Below are positions 1 to 6,677 of a stretch of DNA of 8,656 nucleotides, piece by piece. Below the pieces are notes generated by a model that saw nothing but the letters and a program-made list of their open reading frames with translations, had not been told where the DNA came from and did no database searches. Origin of the DNA: Planctomycetaceae bacterium (lineage in GTDB: Bacteria; Planctomycetota; Planctomycetia; Pirellulales; Pirellulaceae); contig NYXM01000192.1 of assembly GCA_002685655.1 (NCBI GenBank), positions 1 through 8,656 of the forward strand, given 5' to 3'. A program made the position numbers and the translations under genes. Position 1 is the stretch's first letter; the number at the start of each line of letters is the position of its first letter.

Positions 1-17
1 ATCGATATCGAAGAGCC

Positions 18-701
18 CTATTTTTTTGCCAGGCAGGCAAGTTTGCCACGCGTCGCGGCCATGCGAATATGCTTCGGCTGTTCGTCGCCGGCCAGACCGT
101 TATAGATTGCCAGAGCGTCAAGTCGCTTGCCGTCGGCTAGGAGGGCTTCTGCACAACACAGCGAAGCATCGATCGCCGCTGGGTGCTTCGACTTTGACAG
201 TGCTTTCGCGGCGGCGGCGGTTTGTATCGCCCCCAATGCAATTGCCGCTGCCTTGGCAACTGGATTGAAACTATCACTAAGCACGCCCGCCAGTGCGTTG
301 ACTGAGTCCGTATCCTGGCGAACGCCAAGCGAGCTGATGATTCCTACCTTCTGTGCGTTTTCAACTTTCGGCAAAGCTTCTCTCAACGCCTTGGCGGCAC
401 CTGGAGTTGGAATACGTTCCAGTGCGTAACGCGCCATGTGCGAGAGATCTTTGTCGGCCAGTAAGCTGGCCAAGGCAGGTACACAGTCATCGGTTCCGAT
501 CACTCGCAACTTGCGGCAAACGAAATCCTTGGCAGCTCGCGGCACGTCGTCCGTCAAGATTGCTGTCAGGGTGGCTTCGAGCTCCTTTCGTGCAGCGTCA
601 TCTTCACGTGTCGAAATGAGGGCATCGTTAATCGGTTTGAGAACCTCGGGGTCTTGACCCCAGTCGTATTTTTTCAGGGCATCGAAAGTTTGATCTAACA
701 T
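18..701 (-). CDS. HEAT-repeat protein, left-arm mirror copy
   Basis: The encoded 227-residue protein is identical to the one on the right arm, read on the minus strand with start codon at 701-699 and stop at 20-18. Its ribosome site is at 708-713. It is almost certainly the same physical gene represented twice by the fold-back, so it should not be counted as a paralogue. See the right-arm entry for domain details. Confidence 0.83.
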   Translation of the reverse strand: MLDQTFDALKKYDWGQDPEVLKPINDALISTREDDAARKELEATLTAILTDDVPRAAKDFVCRKLRVIGTDDCVPALASLLADKDLSHMARYALERIPTPGAAKALREALPKVENAQKVGIISSLGVRQDTDSVNALAGVLSDSFNPVAKAAAIALGAIQTAAAAKALSKSKHPAAIDASLCCAEALLADGKRLDALAIYNGLAGDEQPKHIRMAATRGKLACLAKK

Positions 702-758
702 TGTTTTTCCCTTTTGGGACTGGTTTATTCTAGAAGACGAGAAACCGAATCGCGTCGC

Positions 759-1979
759 TTACAATTGCCACGGTTCGCGACGAGCACGATCGAGGAAGCG
801 GTTCGCCTCCTCGTCACCAGGGAATTCTTGTTTCTCAGAATCCCATTTCAAGGACCGTTGCAGCGTATAGGCGATGATGCCTAGATGAGCCACAGTCACG
901 GTGTTAACCGCCAACTCGATGTCGCGGAACGGTTTTTCACGCGTCTTGACACATTCGATAAAGTCGCCGTAGATATTGCCGTTCCCTTTGTAGGTCGGAA
1001 TCGGCTTGGCTTCTATCTTTTCGCCCGGCGTACCTTCAACGCTCAAGTTGCCTCGCCCAGGCTTGTTGTGATACAACAGCTTGCCGTTGGGATACTTGTA
1101 GGTGAGGTAGTTCTTGCCTTCCTCGTCGTTGTAAACAACATCGGTCGGTTGCAATTCGCGGACGTCGATTGCAAAGGTCGCACCGCCAAAGTGGTGAGCG
1201 CCCCAATCAGTCATACCACCGCCAGAATAATCGATGTAAGATCGCCAACTATTGCCACTGGTGGAGAAACTACCCGAGCAACGTGCGGCGTTGTATGGTG
1301 CCCAAGGCGCTGGCCCGAGCCATAGATTCCAATCGATATCATCGGGAGCGTCAGAACCAGGTAAGTTGCATTCTTTGGACAACGGACCGACGTTAACATT
1401 GATCGACTTGATCGTACCCAACTCGCCACCCCAACATGGATCGACAGTTTTGCGATAGTCTTGCAGAACTCGTTGGCTGCCGCCGGACACAACACGCGAG
1501 TATCTTCGAGCTGCTGCGACCATGAGTGGACCTTCTCGCAGCGTTCGCGATTCTGGCTTCTGACAGTAAACGTCTTTGCCAGCTTGGCAAGCTTCGATGA
1601 CCATGATGGCGTGCCAGTGATCGGGAGTCGCGATGTGGACGGCATCGATGTCGTCTTGAGCGATCAACTCACGAAAGTCGTTGTACAATTGACAATCGTT
1701 GTTGCCATATTTTCCGTCTACCTTGCCTTTAGACTTTTCGCGCACACCACGTCGAACATCAGACACGGCGACATATTGAACGTCTTTGCGGCCAAGAAAA
1801 CTGCCTTGGTCGCCGCGGCCCATGTTACCAATACCAATTCCGCCCATCACGATGCGGTCACTGGCAGGTGGGGTGTCGGCGTTACCTAAGGCGGTAGACG
1901 TGATCACATACGGCGCAGCAACCGCAAGGCTAGCCGTTTTCAGAAACCGACGGCGAGTGGTTTTTGTGAGTTGGCCCAT
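759..1979 (-). CDS. Tat-exported Gfo/Idh/MocA family oxidoreductase, left-arm mirror copy
   Basis: The 406-residue translation is identical to the right-arm gene, including the Tat motif (residues 8-14), the GIGIGNMG nucleotide-binding loop, the QKP variant and GAHHFG. The ATG is at 1979-1977 with GAGGT at 1987-1991. Total absence of synonymous differences from the other arm argues for a technical duplicate rather than a gene duplication. Confidence 0.91.
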   Translation of the reverse strand: MGQLTKTTRRRFLKTASLAVAAPYVITSTALGNADTPPASDRIVMGGIGIGNMGRGDQGSFLGRKDVQYVAVSDVRRGVREKSKGKVDGKYGNNDCQLYNDFRELIAQDDIDAVHIATPDHWHAIMVIEACQAGKDVYCQKPESRTLREGPLMVAAARRYSRVVSGGSQRVLQDYRKTVDPCWGGELGTIKSINVNVGPLSKECNLPGSDAPDDIDWNLWLGPAPWAPYNAARCSGSFSTSGNSWRSYIDYSGGGMTDWGAHHFGGATFAIDVRELQPTDVVYNDEEGKNYLTYKYPNGKLLYHNKPGRGNLSVEGTPGEKIEAKPIPTYKGNGNIYGDFIECVKTREKPFRDIELAVNTVTVAHLGIIAYTLQRSLKWDSEKQEFPGDEEANRFLDRARREPWQL

Positions 1980-2161
1980 GGAAATGACCTCGTAAGAAGA
2001 AGGATGGTGGTTGCCAAACGTATTAGGCCGCTAATTTTACTTACCGAAGTCGGAACGCGTCAACAAGTGTGACCATCGAAACGGAAATCCGAGACGCAAT
2101 CCGTGCCGCGGGCAACCGGCCGCAGAAGACGCTGAGATTCGTTAGTCTCCATTATGGTCGG

Positions 2162-2380
2162 AAACTTGTCGTATTTGAGTCAAGTTTTAGCGACGGGCAC
2201 CGACCGCAGGTTGGTCGGGGAGCGGGATAACAAGACCGAGCGGTAGCTCGGATTGGTTCGAGGCACAGCCTCACTAGCCCTTTGTCAATTCTTGATTCTA
2301 GGGTTGAAGAAGAATGGTCGCCTGGCCAGATAGTCGTTGATCGCTCCGCGATCAATACGTTTGGTTCGCGGAGCGAACCA
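2162..2380 (-). repeat. Array of six hairpins, left-arm mirror copy
   Basis: The mirror stems are at 2362-2380, 2337-2355, 2260-2272, 2236-2251, 2200-2218 and 2162-2187. They occupy the 416-base noncoding stretch 1980-2395, which also contains the mirrored promoter at 2034-2063. Structure is as described for the right arm. Confidence 0.58.
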
Positions 2381-2395
2381 CGACAATCAGGCGTA

Positions 2396-2653
2396 CTAGC
2401 AACGGCGCTCCACCATCAGCGCCGCGGCAAGTGCGCTACAATTGTTCTTCAATCGCCGCTTACGCTCGTTCTCCAGAATCCACCGAAGTAGTTGTTCGCG
2501 ACCGGCGAGCTTGTGGTCATCATGACAGTCTTGCGAGCGTTTTTCTGACACGAGCCGAAATATGTGACCGCAGTTTGTGCAGCGCACTTTCGGATTTACA
2601 CGATCGTTTGGGATTCGCAGCCGTTTCGAGCACGCAGGACAACCGAATTCCAT
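2396..2653 (-). CDS. Small zinc-ribbon protein, left-arm mirror copy
   Basis: This is the mirror of the 85-residue four-cysteine protein, with ATG at 2653-2651 and stop at 2398-2396. An upstream in-frame ATG at 2719 would add 22 residues ahead of the zinc ribbon. The start just before CPAC is preferred because MJ0042-type ribbons usually begin within a few residues of the N-terminus. Confidence 0.58.
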   Translation of the reverse strand: MEFGCPACSKRLRIPNDRVNPKVRCTNCGHIFRLVSEKRSQDCHDDHKLAGREQLLRWILENERKRRLKNNCSALAAALMVERRC

Positions 2654-2952
2654 CTTTGTCTTCTCTCGCTGTGATACGTCGTGACCGAGCTTCGCATTGC
2701 CGCTAACCATTGGCATCATAGTACACTATGTGTGCAGATAGAACCAAAGTGCGGATTGGAGAAGCGAAGGGTGATTCTGAGGTGGAAGATCCGAGCCAAC
2801 GCGTCATAGTTTTCGCCCGTGGGTTCCTGAGTTCCCCGGATGATATCTATCTGACGCCGTCGGTTTGCGGCGTCTGGGCAAATGATGCGGCTGTCGACTT
2901 AGTCCGAAAGGAGTGTATGATGTTCATTCACACCTTCCATCATCGTCGCACG

Positions 2953-3357
2953 TTAGAGTTCGTCCCAGTTTTGTGACCCGATGCGTGTCCCAGGCGCTGC
3001 GGATGCCTTTGGCTCGCCACACTTCCTCGCGATCCCATCGCTGGTCGTGACGTGGACCCGCACCGTTCCGGCAAACCCGTCTGCCGGGTCGATCGTCAGC
3101 ACATTGCCCGCCAGGCTGACCGCGGCGTTGCCCTGCAGAATCTCAGCGAAGTAGCTCAGGTCATCTCCTTCCGCGTCGCTGGCCGCGAGCGCGAGGGTCA
3201 GTGTGTCCTCGTTGTGTGACATCGTCTGGTCGGCGATTGGCTCCAGCACCGGAGCCGCATTGGTCACCGACACAGTGAACGTGTCTTCAACGGTCTCTAT
3301 TGAGTCGCTGACTTCAACGGTCAGTTCCAAGTTTCCGACGAATCCGTCCTCCGGATC
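2953..3357 (-). pseudogene. Frameshifted cadherin/Ig-like tail of the subtilase, left-arm mirror copy
   Basis: This is the mirror of the repeat-containing continuation. The frame break lies near 3354, at the point corresponding to 5303 on the other arm. The identical indel on both arms shows that the break precedes, or is shared by, whatever produced the palindrome. It is not an independent read error on one side. Confidence 0.7.
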
Positions 3358-4268
3358 GTCAAGATGTTGCCCGCGAGGCTCACTGTCGAGGCATTCACGG
3401 CGACGTAGGTGGCCGTGGCCGCGTCATCGCCGTGGTCATCCGGCTCGAGCACTGTCAGAGCAGTACTCATTGGGGAGCTTGTGAGGCCGCGTTGATCGAT
3501 GGCGCGGGCGAAGAAACGGTGGGTTCCGACAGCGAGGTCGCTGGTATCCAGGGCAACGCTCGCGACGCCGTCAACAATGGTGGTGTCGTATCCCAACCCT
3601 GGGTCGGCGCTGTCCAACTGGCCGTCGTTGTTGGCATCGTGGTAGAAGTGTACGGTGGCGAGATCACCATCGCGGTCGGTGACGTCCGAGGCGATGAGCG
3701 AGGCAGCCTTCCCTGCCGCGACAGGGTTTGGCGAGGCGGAGAGGGAGCCGACCAAAGGTTTGCCGGGAAGCAGTTGTAGCGTATTGTAAGCGTTGAGCCG
3801 TCCGCCGGTGGCCACCTTGCCGTGAAGCGAGTTGAGCGAATCGGCACCGTCCAAAATTGCATTCTTGATCTCGGCAACGCTCGCATCAGGCGCCACCGAC
3901 CACGCCAGGGCGGCCACTCCGGAGACGTGCGGCGTCGCCATGCTTGTGCCGGAATACGCGGCATAGCCGTTGCCCAGCACCGTGCTATAGACCGAGACAC
4001 CGGGGGCCGCCAGATGCACCGTGTTCTGACCATAAGAACTGAAGGATGCGAGGTTGTCGTCATGGTCTGTGGCGGCGACAGCAATGACGTTCGAGGCATC
4101 GTAACTTGATGGGTAATGTGGATTTAAATCATTATTAGAATGGGAGTTGCCGGCCGCGGCGGAGAACAGAATTCCGGCATCGTTGCTCGCCTCGATGGCA
4201 CTGGCCATTGCCGGACTGTAGCCACCGCCGCCCCAACTGTTATTGGTCAACTGATAGTAATTTTGATT
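3321..4268 (-). CDS. Subtilisin-like serine protease (peptidase S8), 5'-truncated, left-arm mirror copy
   Basis: This is the mirror of the right-arm fragment, with nominal TTG start at 4250 and the catalytic Ser codon at 3944-3942. The two fragments face away from each other across the axis, and both lack the Asp and His blocks. Neither arm supplies the missing N-terminal half, so the window cannot encode a working protease. Confidence 0.88.
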   Translation of the reverse strand, partial: NQNYYQLTNNSWGGGGYSPAMASAIEASNDAGILFSAAAGNSHSNNDLNPHYPSSYDASNVIAVAATDHDDNLASFSSYGQNTVHLAAPGVSVYSTVLGNGYAAYSGTSMATPHVSGVAALAWSVAPDASVAEIKNAILDGADSLNSLHGKVATGGRLNAYNTLQLLPGKPLVGSLSASPNPVAAGKAASLIASDVTDRDGDLATVHFYHDANNDGQLDSADPGLGYDTTIVDGVASVALDTSDLAVGTHRFFARAIDQRGLTSSPMSTALTVLEPDDHGDDAATATYVAVNASTVSLAGNILTIRRTDSSETWN

Positions 4269-4388
4269 TCACTCAGCCTACAAGGAAGACTCGCTAATGC
4301 AAGGGACGGGGGCGTACGAAGTCGGCCATGGCCGACTTCGTACGCCCCCGTCCCTTGCATTAGCGAGTCTTCCTTGTAGGCTGAGTGA
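4269..4388. other. Mirror-axis junction sequence, no gene
   Basis: This is the symmetric core between the two subtilase fragments, 60 bases on each side of the axis. Read from the axis towards the protease, the protease frame meets TAG at 4377-4379 and TGA at 4386-4388, so this piece is not a direct continuation of the subtilase coding sequence in that frame. The residues just before the NNSWGGGG block (codons from 4389) could still be genuine protease. The short frames that cross the axis read the same on both strands and are products of the palindrome. I recognise no mobile-element end here. Confidence 0.7.
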
Positions 4389-5336
4389 AATCAAAATTAC
4401 TATCAGTTGACCAATAACAGTTGGGGCGGCGGTGGCTACAGTCCGGCAATGGCCAGTGCCATCGAGGCGAGCAACGATGCCGGAATTCTGTTCTCCGCCG
4501 CGGCCGGCAACTCCCATTCTAATAATGATTTAAATCCACATTACCCATCAAGTTACGATGCCTCGAACGTCATTGCTGTCGCCGCCACAGACCATGACGA
4601 CAACCTCGCATCCTTCAGTTCTTATGGTCAGAACACGGTGCATCTGGCGGCCCCCGGTGTCTCGGTCTATAGCACGGTGCTGGGCAACGGCTATGCCGCG
4701 TATTCCGGCACAAGCATGGCGACGCCGCACGTCTCCGGAGTGGCCGCCCTGGCGTGGTCGGTGGCGCCTGATGCGAGCGTTGCCGAGATCAAGAATGCAA
4801 TTTTGGACGGTGCCGATTCGCTCAACTCGCTTCACGGCAAGGTGGCCACCGGCGGACGGCTCAACGCTTACAATACGCTACAACTGCTTCCCGGCAAACC
4901 TTTGGTCGGCTCCCTCTCCGCCTCGCCAAACCCTGTCGCGGCAGGGAAGGCTGCCTCGCTCATCGCCTCGGACGTCACCGACCGCGATGGTGATCTCGCC
5001 ACCGTACACTTCTACCACGATGCCAACAACGACGGCCAGTTGGACAGCGCCGACCCAGGGTTGGGATACGACACCACCATTGTTGACGGCGTCGCGAGCG
5101 TTGCCCTGGATACCAGCGACCTCGCTGTCGGAACCCACCGTTTCTTCGCCCGCGCCATCGATCAACGCGGCCTCACAAGCTCCCCAATGAGTACTGCTCT
5201 GACAGTGCTCGAGCCGGATGACCACGGCGATGACGCGGCCACGGCCACCTACGTCGCCGTGAATGCCTCGACAGTGAGCCTCGCGGGCAACATCTTGACG
5301 ATCCGGAGGACGGATTCGTCGGAAACTTGGAACTGA
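4389..5336 (+). CDS. Subtilisin-like serine protease (peptidase S8), 5'-truncated, right-arm copy
   Basis: This is the C-terminal half of an S8 subtilase catalytic domain followed by secreted-type accessory domains. Counting from the TTG at 4407 as residue 1, the fragment opens with NNSWGGGG (3-10), has the oxyanion-hole Asn35 in AAAGN, and has the catalytic Ser103 in SGTSMATPHVSG. The domain ends near residue 160 with the usual helix and GRLNAYNTLQLL. An Ig-like segment follows (about 163-265), then DDHGDDAATAT, which resembles the start of a pre-peptidase C-terminal domain. The catalytic Asp and His blocks and any signal peptide are absent and would lie beyond the palindrome axis. The frame is open only from 4389, after TGA 4386-4388, so TTG 4407 is a nominal start and no convincing ribosome site precedes it. 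The frame ends by a frameshift near 5303. As it stands the product would be inactive. The family call is firm; the true gene is certainly longer. Confidence 0.9.
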   Translation, partial: NQNYYQLTNNSWGGGGYSPAMASAIEASNDAGILFSAAAGNSHSNNDLNPHYPSSYDASNVIAVAATDHDDNLASFSSYGQNTVHLAAPGVSVYSTVLGNGYAAYSGTSMATPHVSGVAALAWSVAPDASVAEIKNAILDGADSLNSLHGKVATGGRLNAYNTLQLLPGKPLVGSLSASPNPVAAGKAASLIASDVTDRDGDLATVHFYHDANNDGQLDSADPGLGYDTTIVDGVASVALDTSDLAVGTHRFFARAIDQRGLTSSPMSTALTVLEPDDHGDDAATATYVAVNASTVSLAGNILTIRRTDSSETWN

Positions 5337-5704
5337 CCGTTGAAGTCAGCGACTCAATAGAGACCGTTGAAGACACGTTCACTGTGTCGGTGACCAATGC
5401 GGCTCCGGTGCTGGAGCCAATCGCCGACCAGACGATGTCACACAACGAGGACACACTGACCCTCGCGCTCGCGGCCAGCGACGCGGAAGGAGATGACCTG
5501 AGCTACTTCGCTGAGATTCTGCAGGGCAACGCCGCGGTCAGCCTGGCGGGCAATGTGCTGACGATCGACCCGGCAGACGGGTTTGCCGGAACGGTGCGGG
5601 TCCACGTCACGACCAGCGATGGGATCGCGAGGAAGTGTGGCGAGCCAAAGGCATCCGCAGCGCCTGGGACACGCATCGGGTCACAAAACTGGGACGAACT
5701 CTAA
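5300..5704 (+). pseudogene. Frameshifted continuation of the subtilase: cadherin/Ig-like repeats, right-arm copy
   Basis: From 5300 the coding sense passes to another frame, reading DPEDGFVGN and then TVEVSDS. It continues about 134 residues to TAA at 5702-5704. It holds the end of one cadherin-like repeat, then a second (about residues 34-110) beginning NAAPVLEPIADQTM and containing SDAEGDDLSYFAE and LTIDPADGF. Such repeats are common stalk or adhesive modules in large secreted planctomycete proteins. The preceding frame ends with VSLAGNILTI, and the second repeat contains VSLAGNVLTIDPADGF. Joining the frames restores a matching VSLAGNILTI-DPEDGF, so this is one gene broken by an indel. A start at TTG 5327 has no ribosome site. 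After SDGIA the sequence departs from the repeat pattern and stops about 25 residues later, so the true 3' end may also be lost. Confidence 0.72.
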
Positions 5705-5782
5705 CGTGCGACGATGATGGAAGGTGTGAATGAACATCATACACTCCTTTCGGACTAAGTCGACAGCCGCATCATTTGCCCA

Positions 5783-5804
5783 GACGCCGCAAACCGACGG
5801 CGTC
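5783..5804. repeat. GC-rich hairpin, right-arm copy (mirror 2853-2874)
   Basis: gacgccg pairs perfectly with cggcgtc across an 8-nt loop (caaaccga). It lies about 80 bases after the protease stop codon. No T-tract follows, so it is not a standard intrinsic terminator. It could be an mRNA-end stabilising hairpin or a dispersed palindromic repeat unit. Confidence 0.5.
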
Positions 5805-5909
5805 AGATAGATATCATCCGGGGAACTCAGGAACCCACGGGCGAAAACTATGACGCGTTGGCTCGGATCTTCCACCTCAGAATCACCCTTCGCTTCTCCA
5901 ATCCGCACT

Positions 5910-5940
5910 TTGGTTCTATCTGCACACATAGTGTACTATG
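5910..5940 (+). promoter_or_regulatory. Dyad catagt-gt-actatg with weak promoter, upstream of zinc-ribbon gene (mirror 2717-2747)
   Basis: At 5927-5940 catagt and actatg form a 6-bp dyad around gt. TACTAT inside it (5934-5939) could be a -10 box, with TTGGTT at 5910-5915 as a weak -35 at 18-bp spacing. This would place transcription start near 5947, ahead of the ATG at 6004. The dyad could be an operator covering the -10 box. The -35 match is poor, so this is tentative. Confidence 0.3.
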
Positions 5941-6003
5941 ATGCCAATGGTTAGCGGCAATGCGAAGCTCGGTCACGACGTATCACAGCGAGAGAAGACA
6001 AAG

Positions 6004-6261
6004 ATGGAATTCGGTTGTCCTGCGTGCTCGAAACGGCTGCGAATCCCAAACGATCGTGTAAATCCGAAAGTGCGCTGCACAAACTGCGGTCACATATTTC
6101 GGCTCGTGTCAGAAAAACGCTCGCAAGACTGTCATGATGACCACAAGCTCGCCGGTCGCGAACAACTACTTCGGTGGATTCTGGAGAACGAGCGTAAGCG
6201 GCGATTGAAGAACAATTGTAGCGCACTTGCCGCGGCGCTGATGGTGGAGCGCCGTTGCTAG
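6004..6261 (+). CDS. Small zinc-ribbon protein (MJ0042-type finger), right-arm copy
   Basis: The predicted protein has 85 residues from ATG 6004. It has an N-terminal four-cysteine zinc ribbon: Cys5 and Cys8 in CPAC, then Cys25 and Cys28 in CTNCG, with LRIPNDR and KVRC between them and HIFRLV after. This layout matches the MJ0042-type zinc ribbon often found at the very N-terminus of bacterial proteins, which is why I chose this start. The frame is also open from ATG 5938, which would add 22 residues of no recognisable domain. A purine-rich gagagaag lies about 6 bases before ATG 6004 and is only a weak ribosome site. The rest (about 35-85) is charged, with a basic helix-like part (QLLRWILENERKRRLKNN) and no membrane segment. 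It has two further isolated cysteines (near residue 42 and at about 72) and ends in one. The function is unknown; nucleic-acid or partner binding is possible. The stop is 15 bases before the first intergenic hairpin. Confidence 0.6.
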   Translation: MEFGCPACSKRLRIPNDRVNPKVRCTNCGHIFRLVSEKRSQDCHDDHKLAGREQLLRWILENERKRRLKNNCSALAAALMVERRC

Positions 6262-6276
6262 TACGCCTGATTGTCG

Positions 6277-6495
6277 TGGTTCGCTCCGCGAACCAAACGT
6301 ATTGATCGCGGAGCGATCAACGACTATCTGGCCAGGCGACCATTCTTCTTCAACCCTAGAATCAAGAATTGACAAAGGGCTAGTGAGGCTGTGCCTCGAA
6401 CCAATCCGAGCTACCGCTCGGTCTTGTTATCCCGCTCCCCGACCAACCTGCGGTCGGTGCCCGTCGCTAAAACTTGACTCAAATACGACAAGTTT
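6277..6495 (+). repeat. Array of six hairpins, right-arm copy
   Basis: There are six perfect stems in a row. They are 6277-6295 (8-bp stem tggttcgc, loop tcc), 6302-6320 (8-bp stem ttgatcgc, loop gga), 6385-6397 (5-bp stem gaggc, loop tgt), 6406-6421 (6-bp stem ccgagc, loop tacc), 6439-6457 (6-bp stem ccgacc, 7-nt loop) and 6470-6495 (7-bp stem aaacttg, 12-nt loop). The first two share a 9-base core in opposite orientation (cgctccgcg and cgcggagcg), so their loops are complementary. None is followed by a T-run. The first two may act as a 3'-end structure for the zinc-ribbon mRNA. The cluster may instead be REP-like or part of a structured RNA; the sequence does not decide. Confidence 0.6.
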
Positions 6496-6593
6496 CCGAC
6501 CATAATGGAGACTAACGAATCTCAGCGTCTTCTGCGGCCGGTTGCCCGCGGCACGGATTGCGTCTCGGATTTCCGTTTCGATGGTCACACTTG

Positions 6594-6623
6594 TTGACGC
6601 GTTCCGACTTCGGTAAGTAAAAT
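6594..6623 (+). promoter_or_regulatory. Sigma70-like promoter of the oxidoreductase-HEAT operon (mirror 2034-2063)
   Basis: TTGACG at 6594-6599 (consensus TTGACA) and TAAAAT at 6618-6623 (consensus TATAAT) are separated by 18 bases. The predicted start of transcription is about 45 bases before the ATG at 6678. This is the best promoter-like match in the noncoding stretch, and it lies just downstream of the hairpin array. Confidence 0.45.
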
Positions 6624-6665
6624 TAGCGGCCTAATACGTTTGGCAACCACCATCCTTCTTCTTAC

Positions 6666-6670
6666 GAGGT
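6666..6670 (+). promoter_or_regulatory. Shine-Dalgarno site of the oxidoreductase gene (mirror 1987-1991)
   Basis: GAGGT lies 7 bases before ATG 6678. Together with the Tat motif directly after it, this fixes the start codon. Confidence 0.65.
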
Positions 6671-6677
6671 CATTTCC

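Larger units (their letters stand above)
5705..6003 (+). other. Intergenic stretch with two small dyads, right-arm copy
   Basis: About 300 bases lie between the protease remnant and the zinc-ribbon start. I see no convincing gene. The 82-codon frame on the opposite strand (5681-5929) has no recognisable domain and runs back into the protease tail. Two structures stand out: a GC-rich hairpin at 5783-5804 and a dyad at 5927-5940 ahead of the zinc-ribbon gene. They are listed separately. Confidence 0.6.
6262..6677 (+). other. Noncoding stretch with hairpin array and promoter, right-arm copy (mirror 1980-2395)
   Basis: These 416 bases contain no convincing gene; the short frames have neither domains nor ribosome sites. 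The first 235 bases carry six successive inverted repeats. The remainder holds the promoter and ribosome site of the oxidoreductase gene. The stretch could be the leader of the operon or a dispersed palindromic repeat cluster. Confidence 0.6.

Noticed and set aside
4300..4357. Transposon terminal inverted repeats or a telomere-like hairpin at the centre
   Set aside because: The complementarity does not stop after a short repeat but continues for the full arm length. No transposase, resolvase or replication gene is present.
4140..4517. Overlapping 79-codon frames on both strands that cross the mirror axis
   Set aside because: They exist only because the palindrome joins the antisense of the protease to its own complement. 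They have no domain or ribosome site and are identical to each other by symmetry.
4558..5190. 210-codon frame inside the subtilase in another frame (mirror 3467-4099)
   Set aside because: It is a shadow frame with strongly biased Arg, Pro, Ser and Thr content. The overlapping frame has clear subtilase motifs including GTSMATPHVSG.
5783..5804. Intrinsic terminator for the protease transcript
   Set aside because: The stem is convincing but no T-tract follows, so I list it only as a hairpin.
5681..5929. 82-codon frame on the minus strand (mirror 2728-2976 plus)
   Set aside because: It has no recognisable domain and overlaps the protease tail. Its length is what chance gives in this composition, and it covers the GC-rich hairpin.
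6277..6495. CRISPR array or integron attC cluster
   Set aside because: The six stems differ in sequence and spacing. There are no repeated direct units or spacers, no cas or integrase gene, and no attC-type core sites.
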